Positions 8,939 through 21,883 of a stretch of 64,000 bases of DNA are shown here, piece after piece. A model generated the notes under the pieces. It worked only from the letters and a program-made list of their open reading frames with translations. It ran no database searches and was not told where the DNA came from. Positions within the stretch are counted from its first letter, which is position 1. The number at the start of each line of letters is the position of its first letter. The position numbers were made by a program, and so were the translations under genes. Source of the DNA: Tillandsia leiboldiana (taxonomy: Eukaryota; Streptophyta; Magnoliopsida; Poales; Bromeliaceae). Location of the stretch: NCBI GenBank assembly GCA_029204045.2, contig JAQNDB010000275.1, positions 1-64,000 on the forward strand. Direction: 5' to 3'.

Positions 8939-11817
8939 CTGACCTCGTCGGACACCTATCCCGACAGGTCGCACCTCTCCCCCCCCTTTTGATGCCTCAA
9001 ACCCCACACCTACGGGGGTCCCCACTACCTCACCTCGTGGGTTTACACGGGTCGAAGACCGCTTTCCCGGAAAAGAGCACCCTTTGCGGTGGCCAGACCG
9101 CGGGTGCGCGTGTCGCAACTACGAGCACAGTCACCAAGATGCAGGATAATATCGCAATCATAGAGACCGTCAGCATTAGTACCAATAATATGCAGTTAGT
9201 AACTATCCAAGAACACCGATTCTATACTTAGTCTCAAAGGAAACCCACCTCGAAGTCAGTCGAACGAGCCCCCTCCCCCCCGAATGTAGGCCGATCCCGA
9301 ACTCCCGCTAGACTAGGATGGTGCTGAACCGCTGGGCCCTGAACAGAAACTGTAGTCAGAACTAGACTCACACATATCTAACCTACTGACACTCTGTGTA
9401 CAGCAGTCTACCAGGCTACAAATACAACTTAACCCCTAGGGTTTTACCCAAAAACACTTTTACAATAATTTGAGATCCGTTTTCGTTCGTTCTCTTAACT
9501 GGGATATTATTTTTACGAACCGTCACCTCCAGTAAGTGACACTCAACCCGCTGAACACCGTGCTCACCCATTTGCAGCAGCACGGAACCCAAGAAAAACT
9601 TCGGGCCAAAAATACCTCTCTGACATCGCCTAAACGCATTTTCGTTTCTTCTGCTCAACGAAACCGAAATCCGATGCGAGCATCACGTCCAGTGACCCCA
9701 AATTAGCCAGGAGCCCACTGTCACGGCTTCGCAAAAAGTCCCAACACTACCACCGCCAACTATTAGACATAAGGCTTAAAAATGCTATAACTTTCACCCT
9801 ACATGTCCCCAATTAAAAATAACTTGGATCAAATGTCTCTGGACAACCCCAGGACACCAAGGCTTGCCCTTTTTGCAACTCAAGACTGCTGGATCAAGCA
9901 GGTCCAGTACCCTTGTTTTCTACCATGACCACCTTGCTCCACACACCAATCCACACAGATCTGCTTTGATCTGAAGTGAGCACCAAGCTCAGGGAACATA
10001 AAGGAGCAACTTTCATATTATTCTCGAAACCAAAATCCAAACAAAACTTCTCTTAGGCATTTCATCAAACACCTAGTGTGCAACAATATAAAACAAGTAC
10101 TCCAACCCATGCCCGAGCTTGATCTCAGCAATTACTGCACCTGGGCCCTTCTAACAAGTGCACCAGCAGGTGCTAAAATATCCCCCGAACTTACTTGGAC
10201 CCGTGCCCAGTGACGAGGTCACGGCGGCGACGATGGCGGCCAAGCTCGGGTCAAGCTTGGGCTACAGCAATGGCGCCTTTCCAACCATGGATTTCTGGGT
10301 GCAATGGACAGCACCCAAAGCTTCTAAAGGTTGCCTAATGAAGATCTGGGCAACCCATGCCCACCGGCAAGCGGCGGATGGCCGGCCGCCATTAACGCGG
10401 CCAACCAAGGTCCATTAATGGTGGATCTTGGTCCGGTCTGCATGGGCCCCATGCATAGGCATTCTTGGGTCCTTCTCGACCATAGGAAGGCAAATGGAGC
10501 CTTGGCCGGCGACGAGAGGCCGCGGCGGCGCCGGAGCAACAAGCTCGGCCGGCCCTCACAAACCCGAAACTAGGGCACGGCACCACCGTCTCCACACTAC
10601 ACCAAGTCTTCCCAAACTTTATGGGAAGCTTGTACAGGACTAGAAGAAGCTTCTGAGCATATTATTTTCCGACAAAAACCGTCGGATTCACTACGGCCCA
10701 AGGGTGGAGCAGATTAGGGTTCCGGCGGCTGCTTGCTCCCGCCGGCAACCCGGCGCCTTTCCGAGGCCGCGGCTCCATCAGGAGCATCCCAAGAACGAGG
10801 AAAACCGACTGCAGATGCTTGAAAACAAAATTAACCAAGAGTAAGGGAGGCTCACCTTGATTGGATCCGAGGAAGAAGAAAGTGGCCTTCCCGGCGTCGC
10901 GCGGCCACGGCGGTGCACCAGTCCACCTCGGCTCGTCTTCTGGATGTAGGAGATGACTGCAGAGAGGTCTGGGCTCAGGTCTAGGGGCTCGGGTGCTCTT
11001 CTTCTTCTACCAACCCAAGATCAAGAGTTTTCCCTTGAGGACCCTTGTTTTTTTTTTTCGGCGATCAGGGGCGGCGGCCGGCGGCGCAGCTGTGCGGGAT
11101 AGGTAGCAGAGGGAGAGGAGGAGTCGTGGGTGCCTGCGGTTGCAAGAGAGTTGCGGCTAGGGTTCTACCAAACGATGCCCTAGGTTGCTTCTAATGTACT
11201 TTGCAACTAAAATGCAAAAGAAGTCCTCCAGTTCTATATATTTTGATCTGGATCCCTAGTTGAAGCCGAATTATGCACAAAGGTCCCTCCCCTCCAAGAT
11301 CCACACACTTCGTACATAAAATATTAAGCTTCTTCGCAAAAAAACTGCAACTTTTCCCATTTTCACGCTTTTCGAGACAACCGGCTTGTCAAACGTAGAT
11401 TTGGTCAGCGCCACTGCGCTCAGAACAATGACGCCATTCAAATCGACTACCTGGATCGCCAGATTCGGACTCCCGATAGTCGATCGGCCGACGTTGGCTA
11501 GCGAGGAAAATAAAACAGGGGGGGTTACTATTAACTTAAGTCACGGGTCCCGCTAGTTTCCTTACCAAGTTCAGGACGATCCGACCGTCGGATCAGCGAA
11601 CGGTCTATACCATTTTCACTCGATTCGATGAGACGGTCGCACTGCAGACCTCAGATTTCTGAGATCATACTCGGATCGGAAAGGCGGAAAATGTGCTTCG
11701 GAAACTGTGCCATTCGCCCACCCGAAAGCACACCACTAAGGTTAAAATTTGTTTCCTCTCACACATTCACACATGAAATTCACTCTTTATATAGACTCAG
11801 GTTTCACGAGTATTACA
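8939..11817 (-). repeat. Decayed long gypsy LTR 'I' (partial, minus strand)
   Basis: No coding sequence. Reading rightwards it holds a diverged 37-bp-type repeat unit (near 8945), a CCGG palindrome block (9062-9075), an acccacct donor-like site (9243-9249) and GC-rich U3-side sequence near 10200-11170. It ends tattaca at 11817. The same modules appear in the same order in elements C and A. The left end is cut at 8938, where Sirevirus copy 1 sits. Short open frames here are not conserved and look accidental. Confidence 0.65.
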
Positions 11818-14800
11818 CACAACAATCCAATCAATACAACCATTCACAATGTGCTGAATAAAACTCACGACCGATTAGTTTGAAAGGATAAAATCCACGA
11901 TTTTGAAACGGCGCCCACCCGGCACCCATATTTTGGAAACCCTTTTTGAAAGCAACATAAACTCAGGGGTTTTGGAAAACAGTACCCACATGACACTTAG
12001 GTTTTGAAATCTATTTTCGCAAACCATAAATCCACAAGGTTTTGAAAACGGTGCCCACACGACACCCGAGTTTTTGAAATAGTAGTTTTCGCAATCTGTT
12101 CTTTTATTTGCTCTTTTATTTTCCAAAGCGGCCAACAGAGATGTAAAGAAAACTAAACAGTTTATTTGTCACCGTGCCGACATCCACACCGACCCCACGA
12201 AGGTATCGAGAACCATCCACAGTCTACAAATAATAAATGGAATGCGAAAGGAAGAGATAAAGTACTGATCAGGTCTCCAGGGACCCAGAACCTCTTGCCG
12301 CGGCCTCACCGTCGCCTAACTCTCCCCCCCTATAGGATCCTGTCGCAAAGTGGGAAGTCAGCGACTAAACAAAATGATAACAGCAAAACAGGTAAAGAAA
12401 CGTCCAACCGTAGTCTATCCGGAGCAACCACCCTCGCAAGGGAAAGGTAAAAACGAACACCTGTAAACCTGCAATACTCGATCCCGTCGGACAACTAAAC
12501 CGACGGATCGCACCGCGTCCAAGTCGGACAACTAAACCGAATGGGTCGCACCGCTCCCGCGTCGGACAACTAAACCGACGGGTCGCACCGCTCCCGCGTC
12601 GGACAACTAAACCGACGGGTCGCACCGCTCACACCTTGGCGCATCCAAGCTCCACAACTAAAGAGGCCCCACGCCGTCCTGTGGGTATACACGGGTCATG
12701 GACCACTTTTCCGGAAAAGCGCACCCTTCGCGGTGGCCAAACCGCGGGTGCACGTGTTGCAGCCGAGCATAGTAACCGTGAACAATATATATATGTACAT
12801 GTATGCGAACCATGTGAGACAATATATACATATCTATGTATGAGAACCGTATGAAATAATATATACATATCCGTGCATGAGAACCATATGAAACAATATA
12901 TATCCACAACATACACCTATCCATGCATGAGAACCATATGAAACAATATGTATGTCCAATCATAAGAACCGTAAAGCCATAAACGAATAATTGATGCCTT
13001 CCTACCATGTTTAACCCAAGTACACATAAGGTTGACCCCGTCCAACATGATAGAACTAACTGCTAAGACTTAAGAATAAAAACCCACCTGAATGTAGGCC
13101 GATCCCGAGCTCTCACTAGACTACTGGGCGGCTGGTGTTGAACAGCTGGGCCCTGAATATATAGAAACTGTAGTCAGGGCTAGACTCACTCATATCCATC
13201 CCGACAACACTATACACTAACATGCCGCAATACGGGGAACTTAGCCGAAACCAGGCTTAAACCGAAATTCCCGAAAATTCCATTGAACCTCCAATCATGA
13301 CCCGCCAACGGTCTAAAAATATCTGAAACCCGTCAAACCTCACCTGCTGACCCTAAACATCATATCTTTGACTACTGTTTCGATCCGTTCTCTAAATCCG
13401 GGCAACGAAAATCAGCGTCGTAAGTTTCAGCGCTTCTGGTTTGACGAGACGGAACCCGTGCTCACGGGCTTGGGCCGACAAGAGGCCCGTATGCAAAGTC
13501 GGCCCATAGTCATTCAAACCCTCAAATAACACTATGCTATTGCAAATTAAATACTTAATCAAAATTAAAATAAAAGTGAGCATCATGCTCAGGGTACCCT
13601 ACTGAGTCGAGGGCTCACCTTGGGCGTGTCGGAGACCGGCCGGAGCAGTCGCCGGAGCAACCCCAAAAAATGGCTCGACGGCTCGGTTTGGCCCAGACCG
13701 TCCCCTCTCGGTCAGCCTGCAAACGGAGGTGAGCACTAGTTAGCTCTGGGTGCTAGATGATGCTCGGGTCATGCCGGGTTGAGCGCCGGCGGCCGGAGGT
13801 GGCGGCGGCCGAAGGCAAGCCCGAAGTGGGTGGCTCGGGTTGGATGACTGGAACAAGGAATGGAGTCACCCCGGGCCCAACACAAAGATGACGGGGATCC
13901 TTTAATTAGTGTTTAGGTCCTACCTGTACGGGTGGCCGGAGCCCAGATCGCCGGAGTTGGCCGGAGATGAAGATCGAAGCCGAACTCGGGTGCAATCCTA
14001 GAGATCGGAAACCCGACGTTAAAGATGCCATGCAAGGCTACCATCGACCTTAAAATGATGAAATAGACCTACCTGCACCGTTGGCCGGGGTCTGGAGGCG
14101 ACGGCGAGGCGCGGCGGCGGAGCTCGGTGGAGCTCCAATGGTCGTTAATGGCGGATTCCGATCGGGTGGCTCCGGGCCAGTGCAACTTGGACCAGAAGCT
14201 CTGTCCCAACGCCACGGAGCTTGGTGCAGTGGTGGCCAGCATCGGGAGGCCACGGCGGCGCCGGACGGCGGCGATCGGCCTAAGTAGAGGAAAGCCGGTT
14301 TCTAGGGCTGGCTCGTGCGGCTCGGATCTTCCCCCGATCAACACCAAACTTGGTGGACGTCTTGCAGTCGACCAGAAGATCAAATCCAACGGTCTTGATC
14401 TTCGCTTGAACGGTCGGAACCTTCCCGCAACCGAAACTCAGTTTTCCGGCGATAGGTTGCTCCCGCCGGCAACCTAGGGCACGGCGGCGGCTCGGACTAC
14501 ACAGGGGGGATGCACTCGATGTCAGAAACACCATACCAAGGTCCAAAGTCCATTTAAGAGAAATCCTTTCCATAAACTCACCTCGCCGAAAACTTCAAGG
14601 AAGAAGGTGTTGGTCCGCGGTGGTGCACGGCGGCGGCGGGCGTCGGCTTCACCTTGGCTCGGTCGCGGCCACACAGAGGACTACCCAGAGGAGGTTTGGT
14701 ACAGGCAGTGCTCTGCTCGATGCTCCCAACACCCACCAACCCGAGAAGGATAACATCTTCTTGTTTCTTCTTCTCCTCCGGCGGCGGGACGGCGGCGGCC

Positions 14801-15750
14801 GGTACGCTACCTCCGAGGAGTGCGGCAGAGGGGGTGGGAGGTCAGTTGAGGCTGCGGCTGCGGGGCTTGAGCTGCGGGGTTAGGGTTTACAAGAAACCTT
14901 AACCCAATGCATTTGCTTAAATAGCATGCAACCTAAACGCGGTTTAACCCCTCATCTCTCGATATTTAGAGCCCAGTCCCCGACAGAAAACTTGTCTCGC
15001 ACTTAAGTCCCTCTCCATAAAGAGGCATGCAAAACGGAGCATAAAATATAGGGGTATGTGTGCAAAATATCGTATTTTTCGCTATATTTCACACTTTTCG
15101 AGGTATTTTAGTCGTCGAAACGAAGAACAGACTTCGCCACGACGTCCGGCTCGACGAAACCTATCGGGTAGCGATTTTTGTTTTTCGAGAAAAATGCCCG
15201 GATAAATTCTCGGTCCATCAATACTGTACAGAAATACAGTTTATCACTCTTTTCGAGACTCTAGGGCCGTCAAACAGAAATTCCGTCAACACCATTACGT
15301 CCAGATCGTCGAAACCGATCAAAACGACTACCTGGATCGCTATGTTCGGAGTCCGAATAGTGAATTGGTCAGCGTTTCACTCAAAGGAGTCCCGAAATTG
15401 GGGTTACTGTTCATCTACAGTAATTCACTTAAGTGACCCTGTGCGCAGACCACTGATACATTGGTCGCGACATTCGCCCGCTTCTTCACTGATTTCTGGA
15501 AGATCCGACCGTCAGATTGAAAAGTGCTGAATATGAATTTCGCTCAGTTCGACGAGACGATCACAACGGTCATCTCGGATTTCCAAGATTACGTCCGGAT
15601 TAGAAGATAGCCTTTTTGTCTCGTAAATAGTGCAACTTGCACAATAGCGATTGACCAAATAGGTCAACATAGGTCTTTTGAATTCGAAACCAACTCAAAT
15701 TTCACCTTTAATCTCTTTATTAAAAGAATAAGATATTTCGAATTACTACA
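11818..15750 (-). repeat. Decayed long gypsy LTR 'II' (minus strand, related to element C)
   Basis: 11818-13090 closely follows the reverse complement of the element C LTR: tttgaaacgg-type repeats (11890-12110), four 37-bp units (about 12485-12630), the CCGG palindrome (12706-12719), TA-rich repeats (12780-12960) and the acccacct site (13082-13089). From 13090 it diverges into other GC-rich sequence. A 500-bp segment at 15095-15610 is homologous to 11370-11640 of LTR I. The last ~170 bp of the LTR on the left side are missing. The 156-codon frame at 15060 looks non-coding. Confidence 0.65.
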
Positions 15751-15903
15751 ACACACGTCCGGCCTCTACGGGTATCCACACGAGGTTGTCGATCTGATCG
15801 AAATTCTCATCGGAGTGCTAGCTTCCTTGTAGAGAACGTCTTTATTTGAATGTGGATATTTAGAAAAGAGGAAGACGAGGAAAGAGATGACGACTAGGGT
15901 TTT
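15751..15903. other. Short spacer between decayed LTRs
   Basis: No gene, repeat or known signal recognised. It may be another element fragment. Confidence 0.4.
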
Positions 15904-18900
15904 TGTCACGCTCCGGGGGTTTAAACGCGCGGAAGGGTAGCCACCGATGCTCCCAAAAATTGTACATATATATTTTTTTTTGAAACCAATCTCCCCCAGT
16001 GCGTGCCCAGACCCGCCGCATATACAAATTCACTCTGCAAACGGGCAGAGTCTCCTTTGTATATGCACGACGTCCTGACTACAAAGTTTACGTAAACATG
16101 CCTTTAACCACACTAGACTGATTGCCAATCACAAACAACCATATTCAACTGCACACACAATTTCCACAAGTAGTAAAGAGGCCGACTATTTTTTTGAAAA
16201 GATAAAACCGCAGGGTTTTGAAAGCGGTGTCTACCTGACACCAAGACTTTATAAAACTATTTTCGTAATCTCATAAACCCACAGAGTTTCAAAACGGTGC
16301 CCACCCGACACTAGGTTTTATAAAACTATTTTCGAAATCACATAAATCCACATAATTCGAAAGCGGCGCCCACACGGCACCCATATTTTTAAAACGGTTT
16401 TCGCAACATTTTCCATGTTTCTTGTTTGTAGTTTGAAAGCGGCCAAGTAAAGAAGTAAGAACTAACACCCAACCAAAAGGGTTATAAAAACAGTCCAACA
16501 TCCACATCGATCCCACTGGGGTATCGCGATCCACAACTAGCTACAATGCGTAATGAAACGAACAAAGAGGGTAAAGTAAACAGTATCTGTAGCCTCTAAG
16601 GGCCAGAAGATCGCTCCCGCGGCCTCACCGACGCCCTAGCACTCGCCCCTGGATGAACCTGTCACGGAGTGGGAAGTCAGTGACCAGAAACAATAATAAA
16701 AGCAATAAAGGGCTAAAGTAAGGCAAACCACGGTAAAACCAGAGCAACCACCCTCCTCAACGTGCAACCAACAGTGAAGAACCCTGTGCAAACCAACCGG
16801 GCACCTCCCCCGGCAACCACACCGAGCACCTGCCTCGGAAACCCCCTGCCGAGCACCTGCCTCGGCCGCCAAGCACCCGCCTTGGCATCACCGCTCACAC
16901 CCCCCACCCCCGGGGGCCCCCATTACGTCACCATCACGTGGGGTACACGGGTCAACGTACCACTTTTCTGGAAAAGCACACCCTTGCGGAGGCCAAGCCG
17001 CCGGTGTGCGTGCAGTAACACGAGCCTCCACCGAGCACCAACCTCGGCCAACCAGACCGAGCACCAACCTCGGTAAACCAGACCGAGCACCCGCCTCGGC
17101 CGTCTCCCAGAACATGATGTATCGTTGGGCATAGCGACCCTCGGTCGCCATAAACATAGTGATAATAAGACTTAAGCATAAACGGGGTTAGCAACATTTC
17201 AACGTGTCAAACCCTTGCTCTTACCAATTGCTCTCGTTTCCCGACTCAAGAACTGTCAGGAGAGGAACCCACCTTTCGATGTCCGACTGGTCACACCGAT
17301 CACCGTCATCATCGCTCGTACGCTCCAAACAACCCTACTGTTGTTCGGAGGGGCGAACTGCCCATCCAGTCTTTCACCGCGACGTTCATTAAACCCGGAG
17401 GTCCACGTCACCCCTTACAAGATATAAATAACAATAACGGAAACATGCACAAAGATGCTCTAAGGGGTACCCGCCTGGAACGCGAAGAAGAAGGTGTGCG
17501 GAAATTCCAGTTAAAACCCTCCCACCTTGCGCCCGAAAAACTAAAGTAAGAATTAATGTTAAAAACGTCATCGCGGTCAAAAACACTCAAAAACAGGGCA
17601 AAACGGGCCAAAAACGGAGCTTCCGGACTCTTTGGCTGCTGTCTGGTGCACGGGTCCAGGCGTGGACCGGGTCCAGGGCAGAAGGCGGCGGCGGCGCAGA
17701 CCGGGAGCACGGCATAGTGAACCGCTGGAGCATGGCCAGTGTCGTGGACCGGGTTCACGGCTACAGGGGGCGGGCCGTCGCAGACCGGGCGCACGGCACA
17801 GCGGTAGACCGCCGCGGTTTGGGCCGGGCCGCGCACGGGCAAAAGGCGCGCACCGGGTCCACCCGCGCGGTTGCGGTGGCGAGCGCCGGGTGCACGCCTA
17901 GTGCGTGCACCGCGCGGCCTGTGGGCTGGGCTGGCGTACGCACCCGTGCGCCGGGTCCGCGCTTTCAGGCTGCGGAGGCGTGCGCCGGGTGCACGCCGAT
18001 CCGGTGGACCGCGTGGCTGTAGCTGGCCGGAAATGAACAGTAAACCCTAATTCGTGCCCCTTTTCCGGCTCCGGTTGCGACCACGTGACCCTGGCGGCTG
18101 CGGCGACGACCTCGCGACCATGATAACGGCGGCGGCGGCCTCCCGTTTAACAACGGCGGCACGGCCTCCCGTTCAATACCAAACCCGCATCGCCCGCGAC
18201 AACCGAACCTCCAACACCCGAAACCCCCAAACCTAAAAAAAAACAACGATGCTAACCTTGATTTCCCCGGAGGAGGAGGAAGAAGAAGGGTCGCCCATTC
18301 CTTGATCGATCGATCCCGCAGAAAGAAAACCGTTTCTCCTTTCCTCTCCCTGTCTCCCCGTCTCGGTTCTCCATGCCGTTCTTGAAAAGAGGGAAAATAT
18401 GATTTGGGGTTTTCCCCACACACACCCTCACCCGGACTTATACGCTAACTCAAAAGTAATAACAATAATAATAAAAATAATAACAATAATAATAATAAAA
18501 AATATATATATATTTCCAGATGCCAATCCAAGTCAGTCGAAGTTAGATCGGAGGGTCCAGATTACCTCGGAAAGCGTGCCGATCGCCAGCACGGATTCCG
18601 ATGCGCCCGAGCTGATATAGAACTTCAAAAATTAATTCTGGGAGATCCCGAAGTCGGAATTCGAATCCGATCGCGCCACCGTTCACCGTTTTGCGAGCTC
18701 TAGCACCTAAAAATACCTGCGAATCCCGACGGTCTGCCCAGAAATTCTCGAACTTTCAACCCCCCCCCCAACAACTAAAAAGATTCAATTAAGACCAAAA
18801 CGGAAAACCGAAAGGTCGAGGTATTACAAAAATAATTAAAATAAGATAAAAGAAACTAATCATAGCAAGATCCCGTCTGATCGCCTCGAAAAACGTGCCG

Positions 18901-19141
18901 GCCACTTAGCACGGATTCCGATGCACCACTCAAAGGCAAATGCTTTGACCCCTATTCCGGGAGATCCGTAAATCAGAATCCGAATCCGTTCGCTTTGCCG
19001 ACCTCCGTTTTCCGAGCTCAATCGCAGAAAAATACTCGCGGTCCAGGGCAGTCCATCGCAGAAAACACAGTGAAAAGTCTTCCTAACAATCCCGTCATAC
19101 AAAGAAGGTATACAAAGGCATTGGAACGCCAGGATTCTACA
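15904..19141 (-). repeat. 3' LTR of gypsy element D (minus strand)
   Basis: Starts TGTCACGCTCCGGGG and ends GGATTCTACA, followed by D's polypurine-like stretch and the gypsy motif tttcgaggatgaaac (minus strand). It shares the hairpin (16019-16065), acceptor-like site (16659-16661), CCGG-type palindrome (16963-16976) and donor-like site (17267-17272) with A and C. The end-proximal segment is present twice in diverged form (about 18460-18828 and 18829-19141). That is a tandem duplication or a nested LTR remnant; a possible inner boundary is gtattaca at 18828. An (aat)n stretch lies at 18465-18510. Confidence 0.7.
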
Positions 19142-19815
19142 TCACTCACCACTTAAAAGAAGTTTCATCCTCGAAACTTAATCCTGGTCTACAACGAATA
19201 AATCTGGGTAGCACTCCCTCATCTTTGACTCCAGTTCCCAAGTCGCTTCACGTTCTTCCTGGTTGCTCCACAGTACCTTCACATAGGGGATCGTTCGGTT
19301 GCGCAATCCTTTCTGTCCTCTCGTGCTAAGATCCGCACCGGTGTTCCTTCGAAGCTCAGGTCCTCTCTAAGCTCAAAAGCAGTGACCATCCACCACTCAA
19401 ATCAAGCATGCAGGCTCGGAGCACATCTTCGAGAATCCGGTTCACTTGCTCGGACTGTCCGTCGGTCTGGGGGTGAAACGCCGTGCTGAATTGTGGTTTA
19501 GTCTCTAGAGTTCGTTGTAGACTTTGCCAAAGGTTCGACACCAGCCGAGTGTCTCTAGTCGACGTCGTACAGATGGGTGGGAAGAGAGTCGACTTCGTCA
19601 GTCGATCCACTGTGACTCAAACTGCATCGTGCCCTTGATGCGAAAAACCCGTGACGAAATCCATGCTGGTTCGCTCCCATTTCCACTCTGGTACAGGTAG
19701 AGATTGTAGTTTTCCCCCCTCGATTTGACCCTTCCTGCTCAAAACATCTGCTACTACACTTACTTTTCCCAGGGTGATACTGAATGGACAAGCCGAGTCC
19801 TTCAGCAACTCCAAC
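19142..19815 (-). pseudogene. pol: Gypsy element D: broken RNase H-integrase-chromodomain end
   Basis: The minus strand shows, in pieces and several frames, the RNase H end (VVADVLSRKGQ), integrase core fragments (PVPEWKWE, MDFVTGF, FHPQTDGQSEQ) and the chromodomain-like tail with TWE and YPDLF near 19220. A large part of integrase is missing near 19365, and stops and frameshifts are frequent. The adjacent minus-strand sequence is a gypsy 3' LTR. Its frame resumes across Sirevirus copy 2 at 60189, so this is the older host of that insertion. Confidence 0.8.
19811..19815. repeat. Target-site duplication of Sirevirus copy 2 (left)
   Basis: ccaac, repeated at 60189-60193 directly after the other LTR. 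Confidence 0.92.
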
Positions 19816-21167
19816 TGTTGGGTTATATGTAATATAGATCTAAATAGGGGAAAAAACACCTAGAGGGGGGTGAATAGGTGTAAACAATAAACACTCAAAA
19901 AATCATTGCGCAATAAAACCCAATGCGGAAAAATAAAAGAACACGCAAGATTTTTACGTGGAAAAACTCCAAACCGGAGTAAAAAAACCACGGGACCGAT
20001 AACACGGTGAAATCCACTAGAATTGAAACACGTACAAGGTGATTTAACGTACTCACAGACGACTCAACCTTTTACCATACGCTCCTAGTTGATCTTCTCC
20101 GCTCGTTCCGCAACGCGTCTCGAATCCACGATCTGCGTCCAACGCCGAATCCACGGCGTCCAACGTCAAGTCCACGACGTCCGACCGAATCCACGGTCTT
20201 CACCCAGTAGCACGCTTCGAATCCACGAACGTACCTCGCTCCGAATCCACGAGAGCGGTTGCACCTTGAATCCACAAGGCCACGCGAGTCCACGCGCCGA
20301 TTTTGGGGAAATCGTTGTTTTTGGGTGGTGATGATCCGCCGAATACTTAGATCAAAGATAGATAGGAAATACCATCTAAGTATTCATTAGTTTGATTCAA
20401 CTCAAGATGTGAGTATGAAAACCTAGAATCAAACTAATCAATATAGATGAAGAAACATAGAGTAATATCTAATGATTCCCTTTCTTCTCTATATGTGGAT
20501 CTTAGGCCGTATAAGATGATATTTGAATATGACGGCTATTTTTCTTTTTTTCGACCTTTTTAGAAAAATGAATCATAGGGTCTATTTATAGGTTAGAAAC
20601 CCTAGGAAGGAGATAAGAATCAAAAACCTACCATTTCTGGAATTTTTACGGACGGCGATCCGGATCGGATTTCTGCGATCCGGATTGCAGTAGCAAGAAA
20701 GACGGTTTCCAGAAAAACGATGGTTCGGGATCCGGATCGAAATGGCTGATCCGGATCGTTCATACAGTTTCACCAAACATCAACGTTCGGGATCCGGATT
20801 GCAATTCCTGATCCGGATCGTGCAAGTAAAAAGGTAAAACTAGTGTTCGGGATCCGGATCATGAAATGCTGCGATCCGGATTGAACCAGTGTATGAACGA
20901 ACACCCTTCGGGATCCGGATTGGAATGCCTGATCCGGATCCTGAACATGTCCTATGTCCAGTTTTTGATTTTTATGCAATGAAAAATTTTTCTAGGTGTT
21001 TCTACACTACAAGAAGTATTCTGATCACCAAAAATCTTTAGTTAAACATACCTGATCCTTTTGAATTCTTCTTTCTTGAGATTGAGTTAAATGATCCAAC
21101 CTTCTTCACCTTCAATCTTCAAGACTTGAACCTTTCACGAAATTACGCCAACTCAAATTCCGTAACA
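19816..21167 (-). repeat. 3' LTR of Sirevirus copy 2
   Basis: TGTTGGG to CCGTAACA, 1352 bp. It has five gatccggat-type palindrome pairs at about 20655-20945, a TATA-like tctatttatagg on the plus strand near 20580 (complement of cctataaataga) and the conserved gaggggggtgaatagg block. Confidence 0.95.
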
Positions 21168-21180
21168 ATCTCCCCCTTTG
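21168..21180 (-). other. LTR-adjacent polypurine tract
   Basis: The minus strand reads caaagggggagat against the LTR. A second similar tract (gacaaaaagggggagagag) is at 21702-21720 and a third at about 24583-24600. Repeated polypurine tracts are known in Sireviruses. Confidence 0.85.
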
Positions 21181-21883
21181 CCGGTTTCGTGACAAAACAC
21201 AGATCCACTAAAGAAAATTCAAAAAGATATTTTTGTTGCTATCACCATACAACAAAAATTTACAATGGAGATCCAGAAATTTTAAAACATGAGATAAACT
21301 CCTAAAACAGACTCTAGACTTAGACATCTGTACTCTCTGCACACAGAAATCATTCTTGACAAAAAGAATCGTTAGATACCTCAAGAATTGAAACATACAA
21401 AACCAAGTACAGAGATAGAGTTTATCTGATCATCATGACATTTGAGAATTCAGATATGTAAGAGAATCATAGTCAAAAACCAACATATCTTCTATGCATT
21501 CAAACACCAAATGTCACAAAGTGTTAGTCCAACATCAACTTGTTAGTCATATTACATGCCCAAATAGTTAGTCGAATAGTTAGTAGGGACATGCACACAG
21601 AACACAAGATAAAAACCAAAGTTGAAGTTGAAGTGATACTTACCTTGATGTTCACATATTCACACAGTTTTCACATCATCATTGTTCAAGTTCTCTCTAA
21701 ACTCTCTCCCCCTTTTTGTCAGAAACTAAGCCAAAATTACAAAAATTTAAGGAGAGTTAAAAAAAATTTCAAAAATGTAAGTAAATGTAAGAACTAGAAC
21801 TAAGAATAAGTCCTAAAAAGTGAACTAAAATCTAAAAAGATAAAAGCCTGCACAAAACTGCACAAAAATTGTTAGAGCACAAC
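21181..21883 (-). other. Noncoding 3' leader to the LTR in Sirevirus copy 2
   Basis: AT-rich, with no gene found apart from the second polypurine tract at 21702-21720. It would be the 3' untranslated part of the env-position transcript. Confidence 0.6.

Noticed and set aside
15060..15530. 156-codon plus-strand open frame as a host gene
   Set aside because: It lies antisense in a decayed LTR whose homologous segment in LTR I is not open; no domain.
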